A DNA stretch of 64,000 nucleotides from Lentinus brumalis. Lineage: Eukaryota > Basidiomycota > Agaricomycetes > Polyporales > Polyporaceae. Numbering within the stretch: position 1 is the stretch's first letter; the number at the start of each line of letters is the position of its first letter. The notes under the pieces were generated by a model that saw only the letters and a program-made list of their open reading frames with translations, did not search any database and was not told the origin of the DNA. Position numbers and translations under genes: made by a program. Location: assembly GCA_001792895.1 (NCBI GenBank), contig MARA01000018.1:434001-498000 (forward strand), read 5' to 3'. This document shows, piece by piece, positions 56,000 through 64,000 of the stretch.

Positions 56000-58900
56000 G
56001 GCTTCCTAACGAAATCCGACTGCTCACGCAGTTTGTGCAGTATCCACCTCTAACTCTTCGCCTTCCTCGTTGTCGTGAGAGTCGTGAAGCTTGGGGAAGA
56101 TCAAATGGGGGTTGTGGACAAGACGGTGTTGCGGACTCGGGACACGACACGGACTGGGACACGCTACGGCCCTGGCGTCTGTGAGATCCACGTGCTGAAG
56201 GCGCTAAACTGGACTCGGGATTAACCACACTTGTCCTCCCCTCCAACAACGACCAACTATATGCGCTATCTTCGTCAAGTTCGTGTGTTCCGAAGCATGT
56301 GTAAATATTTGAAAGAGGTGAGCGTGCGCCTGCGATAGCTGGTTCGGCTTGAGACACATCATCAGGTTACGTCACCTACAAAAGTTGAACGCCAGAAGAC
56401 GCATCCGCAAGCAGTGTTTGCAGGCTCACAAGGCCAACGAATGACGAACTATGTCAGTCTACACTATGCATGTGAATGAGGCGTGCAATCACTGCTCACC
56501 TCCTCAGCCACGCAAGCCTCCTTCAACGAGCCTGAGCTCTGCACTTGCTTTCGTCAAGCTAGCCTTTTGCGAAAGCAGCTTATCTGGTGCCCGCGTGCGG
56601 CTTTACAAGCGGCGTTCTCGGAGGCAGCCGAGATGGTTTCGTCGCAGTACGGATTGCGTCACTGTGGCCATAACACCAGAACAGACGTTACAATGGGGCG
56701 TGCTGGGCATGCTGGGCAACACATTACCCATGGAATATCTTCTCCACCTGGAGCTGCGAGTTGCCCTGGGTGAGTACATCGGAGTCTCACGTCACATTGA
56801 GTGAGGTACGCTAGAAGGTTCATTGTGTACATCGTGCGCTGTTCGGCATCGACTTGCCAGCTGACCCGTGTCCGTAGTTATCGTGGAGGATCCCTTCTTG
56901 AGCTGCAGACGAGCTCTGAACACAACTCGTCGTTCTTGTGAGTGGCCGCTATCCTGTCTTTTCCAACGAGAGCCTCGGATGACTGCATGCCGAGCTACTC
57001 CTTCATCTAAGCGCACACGTAGCTCAAGCTCCAGGCTGACGGCGCAGTTCATTCAGGAACATCTGTCACTACGCCTTCGAGTCTTCTCGGCTCCCACTGG
57101 ATGTTCGCGGCTCATAAGTATAGAGCACCATCAGCCTCGTGGGTTGGAACTCCGGCCTTGAGGCGTCTTCTCAAGGTACGTAAATCAGAATTTACGGACG
57201 GACTGTAACGGCGTTTGAAGGGCGCCGCCGGTCTCGAGTCCTGCAAACCCACATTCGGGAGAATCGTCGTGGCCCGAGAAAGGGGAGTCCAGCGAAGTCG
57301 GCCACGCGACCTTTCTCTGCTCCCGCCGCACGAAGGATGGATGAGTGGGCGTGCACCGTCCGCACATGGCCACTAAAGCAGTGGTGGTTTGGTTCAGCCA
57401 CCGTGTATTGTCATGCGGGGCTGCGCGGTCTTGAAGATGCACGCAAACTGACTAACTTGACTCGCCGTGATTCGTACTTGATCTATTTAACGAGGCCCTC
57501 CTGTTGCGGTCGGATGTGGAGTGGGATGACATGATGCCAACAAGCTAATGCAGCGGCTCAGGTCGGACATCGACAACCTGCGAAGGTTCGCGACGGTGGG
57601 AAGTCACAAGAACAACCGGCACCAAACGATTCGGCCAAGGACAAGCCACATAGTTGCATTCCGGTACCCTACCGAGTGGGCTCCCCAAACTATCCCTCCA
57701 GGACCCGATCGTACAGTTTTGGCATTGGTAAGATCGCGTCGATATGCATACATGGTGTACTGACGACGACAAATATTTTCACCAGCGCAATCACAGGGAG
57801 ACGCGATCGCTGGTTCTGCTCTCCCGCGGCGATTGTGATGTCAAGCTTTGTGGGCAATCTGGGACGCTGTCGGCTCTCTTGAGCAACCGCCATGCCTACT
57901 GAGGTCTCAGCGAAGAGGGAAGCTCCTGGCGAAGCGCCGTTCGAAGCTCGCGCAGCCTCGACCGGCAACGAACTACGGCTCGCGCCCGGCGCACAAGCAT
58001 TCGAGCGTTGATCAGCGGCGGATCTGAACCGGCGTTCCTGCCCCCGACCAACAATTCATGTCAGGGAAGCATAGTGAAACCAGGCGTACATTCGAAATCA
58101 TCCGCTGTCTCTGTGTTACGGGCCGATTGCGACTCCTCTTCCACCACGTCAAACGTCCACGACGCCGCTGGAATGTGATGGGAGTACGCGCGAAGTCGTC
58201 GACGGCATGTGCACCTCGCCTCTCTGGAGCCTTGAGTGTGAGCGGACCGGGAAACGTGGCCCCGATGCCTCCGTCCCGTCGCACTGCCGCCGCTTGCGAG
58301 TGGATCATCCAAGTCGGGCGCCGTTGGTAGTGTATCCGGTGTACTTACCGCTCTCCTGGGATGCTGCCAAGGCGCCCTGCACCTTGGTTACCCCAGCATC
58401 TGACACTCACATCCTTGCCTTCTTCGGCCATGTAGCTGCCGGAATCTCCGCGGAATCAGGAGACGAAGTGTACCAGGACGGTCTCGATCTTTGGATAGCG
58501 AGACGCTGAAGTCCCATTTTCCTATCAACCATGGTACGTCTATATAATAACATAGATGTTCGTTACGAGGTATGCTGATACTCATGTGCATCCAGAGTCT
58601 TCAGTGACATCGCTACTTGAAGGCACACCGAGACCGAAAATGCCTGAGGCTTGCTCACACGACGCCAGCAGGTCCTGAACCGACGATCGTCACTGAATTC
58701 GCCCGCCGCGACCAGCGGTGGGAGTTCCGTTCTTGCTGTCGGTCGCTGGCTGTCATATGCGAGCAGGTATGTAACTGCTTCGGACTTACTGGTCATTGAC
58801 TTGGCATCGACGTCCGAGATAAAGAGCATCGCGAGACGTGGTGCATGTGGAGAAGAAGTGCCGGCGCTGCGCTCATGAAATCCGCCATGCACCACGGGGG

Positions 58901-59654
58901 TCCGTGGCATCCCACAGAAAATTCGAAGCTGATACTACCATAACAGGGCCTCTTCCCCGCCTGGACATGCGCCTGGCGGCATTATCGGCTGCTCGGAATC
59001 CATTTTGGACCACAGAAAGCGACAAACCGTCCTCAGTACCTTGGAGCGTCGGAAGAGTGTGACAAGATACCTACCTCGGAAGGCTTCGCATGCAGCGCTC
59101 ATCACGAGTCGTCTAGACGGCCTGCGGCGGTACGCGAGGCTTGGCCATCCGGTGTTGTGGCTGCCAATTCGGATATCCTCATTCTTCTGGACGCTATCAC
59201 AAAATCCTCTGTGCGTCTTTCCTTAGTTCCCACAGGTCAGACACATCCCGACAGACACACGGGCGGCCGCGACAAAGCACAAGCAGAGATTTGCCGGAGC
59301 CTCCGAGGACAAGAGCATCGGGGGGACGAGGGTGACGGAACGTGTGTGTGTATGCCGCTGTGCACGGCAGCGCGGATAGCTACGGCGGCGTGGATCTGGG
59401 ACCACCGTAAGTACCGAGGCGAACAACGAGAAGGACGTTCTTATCGGCATGAGCGGTGCTCCAAACGACTTTCGGGTGCACATGTGTCGAAAGTACGGCT
59501 CTGATCCACCACCGACCCAGGTATGCGCATCGCCGCGCCAAAAGTGTCGCAAGGTGATGCAGTCCACAGAAGCCTCTCTGCTTTATAGGTTGCGCTTCTC
59601 GCCAGCCGGTCCTCTATCGGTCGCCCCGTCGTGCCCCCTCGTCGTGTCCCCGAC
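56000..59654. other. long gene-free tract
   Basis: 3.65 kb without a recognised gene on either strand. All frames are short and none joins into a sensible exon chain. It must carry the KSH1 and OPT promoters at its ends. The middle may be an old, mutated repeat, but no terminal repeats or transposase words were seen. Confidence 0.5.
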
Positions 59655-62426
59655 ATGGCCACTCTCCAGGAGGACAAGAACTCCACGAGCACCTTCGACG
59701 AGAAGCTCGATACCGAGAAGCAGGGTGAGTTTCTTGGCTATCGTGTTTGCCCTCTACCCCTCCTCATCGTCAGCACTACTCCCGCCCCTCAGTCCACGTT
59801 GTCCCCGTGGTCGCGGAATTTGACGACCCCAACCTCGACGAGGACGCAGTAGTCCTAGAAGATGACTCCCCATATCCCGAGGTCCGTTCCGCTGTCGCCA
59901 ACACTGACGACCCGGACATGCCGGTCAATACCTTCCGTGCATGGTTCATCGGTGTACTATGGGCGATCATCATCCCCGGCATGAACCAGTTCTTCTTCTT
60001 CAGGTATCCCTCGGTTACTGTGGGCGGTGTAAGTTCTTTCGTTCTTACTGCGGACTGCGGACGCGATCACTCATCGAGATCCGCGCATCTGCCTCCAGAT
60101 TGTAGCTCAGTTGCTTTCCTTCCCTCTCGGTCGTCTCTGGGCCCGCGTCCTCCCCAACGTCAAGATCTTTGGTGTCGCTCTCAACCCCGGTCCATTCACG
60201 GTCAAGGAGCATGTCATCATCACGATAATGGCGACGGTCGGCTACTCGTCTGCGTACGCGGTGAGCGTGCAGTGTTCATAGGTCTGGCAGTCGTCAACTC
60301 ACACGACTCTGCTTCAGACGGATATCGTCGCGGTGCAGCGGGTGTACTACAACCAGACCTACAACTTTAGCTACCAGTGGATGGTGGTCATGTCGACGCA
60401 GCTTGTGGGTCCATATGTTCCAAGTACGCGTGCGTCTGTTTTGACAGGTCGTATCTTTCCTCCAGATTGGCTTCTCCATCGGTGGAATCGCTCGTCGCTT
60501 CTTGGTGTCACCTCCTTCCATGATATGGCCCACGAACCTCGTCACCTGCGCACTCTTCAACACCCTTCACTCACAGCAGTACAGCGGTATGGGTACGCGC
60601 GGTGGTATCTCGCGCGAACGCTTCTTCGCCTGTGCCTTCGTCGGGTCCCTCTGCTGGTACATCTTCCCCGGCTACATCTTCCAGGCCTTATCTTTCTTCA
60701 ACTGGGTCTGCTGGATTGCGCCCGAGAACGTCGTCGTCAACCAGCTCTTCGGCTATTACTCAGGCCTCGGCATGTCGTTGATCACCTTCGACTGGTCGCA
60801 AATCGCATACATTGGCTCGCCACTTGCATCTCCATGGTGGGCGTCCGCAAACGTCGCGGGTGGCTTCGTGTTCTTCTTCTGGTTCATCACGCCGGTCCTC
60901 TACTACACGAACACGTGGTATGCCAAGTACATGCCGATCTCGTCCCGTACGTCCTTCGACAACACGGGTGCCTCCTACGACGTTTCGCGCATCCTCACGC
61001 CCGAGGCAACGCTCGACCTCCAGAAGTACGAGGCGTACTCGCCCCTTTTCCTCTCCACGACGTTCGCGCTATCCTACGGCCTGTCGTTCGCGAGCATCAC
61101 TGCCACGATAATGCACACCTTCCTCTACTTCCGCAAACAAATCTGGGTCCAGGCTCGCCGCTCGCTCTCCGAACAGCCTGATATCCACGCGCGCCTCATG
61201 TCGAAATATCAACAGGTTCCCGAGTGGTGGTATGTCATCATCTTCGTCGCCATGTTCGTCTTCGGCGCCGTCTCCATCGAGGTGTGGCACACCCAGATGC
61301 CGATATGGGCGTTGGTCCTTGCCCTCATCATTGGTGCGTTTCACCACGCTCTGTGCGATTCATGCTCGTTGATGACTTGCATGCAGCATTCGTGTACACT
61401 ATCCCGATCGGTATGATCCAGGCCATCACCAACCAACAGGTCGGTTTGAAGTGAGTTCCTACGCGTCTGTTCAGGGAGAGCGGGAGAATTGACCGCCTCG
61501 TACAGCGTTATCACTGAGCTTATCATCGGCTACGCCCTCCCCGGCAAGCCTGTCGCAATGATGATGTTCAAGACATACGGCTACATCACAATGTACCAGG
61601 CGCTTCAGTTCACATCCGACTTCAAGCTCGGTCACTACATGAAGATTCCGTATGTCCCGTATTCCACTACTTCTGTTCTCTTCCCAGCTGACGTCCCCTC
61701 AGTCCCCGCCCGATGTTCTGGTGCCAAGTTGTCGCGACCGTCATCGCAGGCACTGTGCAGCTCGGCGTGCAGGCCTGGATGTTCACCAACATCCCCGACA
61801 TGTGTTCCACAGACCAGAAGGACGGCTTCATCTGCCCGTCGACCGAGGTATTCGGCACCGCGTCGATCATCTGGGGTGTCATTGGCCCACAGCGCCAGTT
61901 CTCGAGCGGCCAAATATACTACGGACTCATGTTCTTCTTCCTCATCGGGGCTGTCCTTCCGTGCATCACGTACGCCGTGTCGCTCAAGTGGCCGAACAGC
62001 ATCGTCAAGTACATCAACTTCCCCGTCATCTTCTCTGGGGTCGGCCTCATCCCGCCCGCGAGCGCGGTCAACTACGTACCCTGGGCGATCTTCGCGTTCA
62101 TCTTCAACTACGTCATTCGCCGCCGTCACTTCTCGTGGTGGACAAAGTACAACTGTGAGTGTCTGCCCCAACTTTCGTACGAAAGGGGGACGCTGACAGC
62201 GCGGACTTGCGCAACAGATATCCTGTCTGCTGGCCTGGACTCTGGCGTCGCCATCTCGGTGATCCTCATCTTCTTCTGCCTGCAGTACCCCAAGAACGGC
62301 ACGATCGGCGAGACCACTCTCACGAAGTGGTGGGGCAACACCGTTGGCGTCAACACCGCCGACGCCAACTCAGTCGCCTTCTTGCCCATCCCTGCGAAGG
62401 GCTGGTTCGGTCCCGACTCGTGGTGA
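59655..62426 (+). CDS. OPT-family oligopeptide transporter
   Basis: Proton-coupled importer of small peptides (or metal-chelate/siderophore-like conjugates) with about 14-16 membrane helices, plasma membrane. About 760 residues in ten or so exons. Start [18 protein letters not shown]; an in-frame ATG at 59631 is an alternative. Family marks are: [27 protein letters not shown]; the OPT signature [111 protein letters not shown]; and [29 protein letters not shown]. The end is [11 protein letters not shown]. It is intact after splicing. Confidence 0.93.
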
Positions 62427-63650
62427 GTCCGCGCGCGGGTGCGTCTTATGTAGTTACAGCTGCGTCAAGCGCATGGGGATTCTTGTTGTACCAATTATTG
62501 TAGAGTACGTATCATTCAGGTATCATTGTTGCGTTGCTGTGCTCTTGGGTGGTTGTGTCAGATACCGAAGTGTCTGCACGTCACGCTGTATGGTCACAAT
62601 GTGGTGGAATGCTCATCGCGTTTCGAGTCTGATCGATGGTTAAGCATTTTTTTTCGCGTCGGCACGCACTCTGGGGTAGACTCAAGCTGAAAATGCGTGC
62701 GGCTGCTCGAAAGCCTCCGTGACAATTTTTGAACCACCGCCTGCAAACCTCCTCAGCCGGCTGTCGCCGTCACCACGATCGCGTCGTCTCGGATCTGCGA
62801 GGCGGGACACGCGATCTGGAATCGGGGCGACGTGTGGGGCACGCGCGATCATTGGCTTGTGGACCAGTGGCGCCGCCGCGGCCATCGTGCCCAGTCGTGC
62901 CCGTACGTGCCCAACTGTGAGTACATGCCAAGTACTTAGGTACATAGTACATGCTATGTACACGGTTCGCCGTAGTTCGAACTTATCGAGTATGTAAGCA
63001 GCCAGAACCACCATGCATAGATCAGTGTGTTCATCAGTGAAAGGGCATCTAGCAAGCTAACCTACCTGTATTGTTACGCACGCTCCAGTTATGTCTAGGC
63101 CCTCGTTTCCAAAGCTACTGTCTTCCGGAGGCCGATATCACGGTTCGCTTGTTCGCTTGTGCAGGGTTGGTGAGGACACTGAGGAGCGCCTAAGGAGCGC
63201 CCGGTTCCCGAAGTTCGAACCGCCCGCGATTGATGCATGTGAACGTTGATGGTTGAAGCGCTGCTGCCGCCACCGTTTCGACAGTTACCTCCACCATGTC
63301 TGCGAACATCGTGCTGAATTGCGGCTAATGGCGATATACATGCAGTCTATACCATGACGGTTTGCCAAGTCTCGGCCAAATCCCCGAGCCAAGACACTTG
63401 CTGGAAGATGCTAGGCCCAAGTTTCGGACCCTGTCGTCATCGTGTGCTCCATCTCCGGTCCAAGACACAATGCACCCACGCTGACAACGTCAGGCCGAGA
63501 TGGAATATATGCGCTTCAGAAACAGAAATAGACCCGCGGACGCAACGCGGGACGACTTCTCCTCCTCTTCTTGCCCTTGACATACACCGCTGCAGTGTAT
63601 ACCTCGGCGAGGGCCTCTGCACAAGTTCTGAGCACTAGCAGCTGACTCGG
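62427..63650. other. intergenic between OPT gene and next gene
   Basis: 3' flank of the OPT transporter and promoter side of the gene starting at 63651. Only short frames without content were seen. No RNA gene was recognised. Confidence 0.5.
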
Positions 63651-64000
63651 ATGATCGTGAACTGCTCTTATCTGCGATCTCTGGCTGCCGGCGGCCTCCT
63701 TCTCGCTGCGTCGACGTCATTTGTGCCAGTGCGCGCACAGAGCCTCACCAACGACCAGCTCGACCAAGTGAAGGCGCGCCTCGCAGAGGGCGCAACACAC
63801 AGGTGCGTCAGTTCCTTACTCTGCTGCGAACGGCATAGCTCACGCAACTCAGCTGGGAGATCGGGACACGGGCGCAAGCACTCATTGAGTCCGATACGCC
63901 TTCCTGGTCCGTGCTCAACTCGAGCTCCCTACCTCCATCGCACTCTGCACCCTCGTCGCTCGACGAGGTCATTTCCATCGCAAGCTCTGTGGTCAAGAAC
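63651..64000 (+). CDS. secreted protein, 5' part (window edge)
   Basis: The ATG at 63651 starts MIVNCSYLRSLAAGGLLLAA, a typical signal peptide probably cleaved near VRAQ. It is followed by SLTNDQLDQVKARLAEGATH. An intron (about 63803-63850) joins this to SWEIGTRAQALIESDTPSWS and then SAPSSLDEVISIASSVVKN at the edge. The pattern LT..QLD..K..L..GATHSWELGTRA.ALLE is one I have seen in secreted six-hairpin or uncharacterised glycosidase-like proteins of mushrooms, but the visible part does not prove it. Confidence 0.65.
   Translation, partial: MIVNCSYLRSLAAGGLLLAASTSFVPVRAQSLTNDQLDQVKARLAEGATHRCVSSLLCCERHSSRNSAGRSGHGRKHSLSPIRLPGPCSTRAPYLHRTLHPRRSTRSFPSQALWSR

Noticed and set aside
1..64000. CRISPR arrays, operons, ribosome binding sites or other bacterial features
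   Set aside because: The spliceosomal introns and gene families show fungal nuclear DNA, and no regularly spaced direct repeats of CRISPR type were seen.

Overview
The window looks like nuclear DNA of a wood- or litter-associated mushroom-forming fungus (Basidiomycota, Agaricomycetes, most likely a polypore relative). Almost every gene is cut by introns of about 50-60 bases with GT...AG borders. FunK1 kinases, a DUF6535 membrane protein and a KDZ-type transposon are all typical of this class. Conserved genes (SMC2, MAD1, KSH1, tRNA-Glu) sit beside secreted or transport genes (laccase, S1/P1 nuclease, sugar, anion/allantoate-type and oligopeptide transporters). All homology calls were made by eye from translated motifs; no database was searched.

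Layout. 1-2223: no supported gene. 2224-4267 (+): hexose-type sugar transporter. 4595-6386 (-): secreted S1/P1 nuclease. 6927-9762 (-): first FunK1 kinase. 10007-22003 (-): an F-box gene split in two by a 9.75-kb transposon at 11250-21001. The transposon has 487/488-bp terminal inverted repeats and a 7-8 bp target-site duplication. It carries a KDZ (Kyakuja-Dileera-Zisupton) transposase and two further genes. 22795-25939 (-): a large protein with a duplicated alpha/beta domain, TPR repeats and two CCCH zinc fingers. 27256-28722 (+): a trypsin-like-fold protein that seems to lack its catalytic triad. 28972-31207 (-): a DUF262 protein, divergent from MAD1 at 31371-33834 (+).

34247-39045 (-): a second FunK1 gene split by a 1.9-kb insertion that has short inverted termini and a GC-rich minisatellite. 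39345-39660 (+): a decayed FunK1 relic. 41157-43193 (+): laccase. 43463-43533 (-): tRNA-Glu(CUC). 44093-45917 (+): DAL5-type MFS transporter. 46073-48240 (-): DUF6535 protein. 50242-55110 (+): condensin subunit SMC2. 55554-55999 (-): KSH1. 59655-62426 (+): OPT oligopeptide transporter. 63651-64000 (+): start of a secreted protein cut by the window edge. The long tracts at 48.2-50.2 kb and 56.0-59.65 kb hold nothing I can support.

The main discovery is a completely delimited KDZ transposon with cargo, caught inside an F-box gene whose reading frame is restored when the element and one duplication copy are removed. The second FunK1 gene shows the same logic with a different, apparently non-autonomous element. 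Across the window, four reading frames and one terminal repeat copy each lack a single base in a G or C run. That pattern points either to a shared sequencing or assembly bias or to parallel decay, and it should be settled before any of those genes is called dead.
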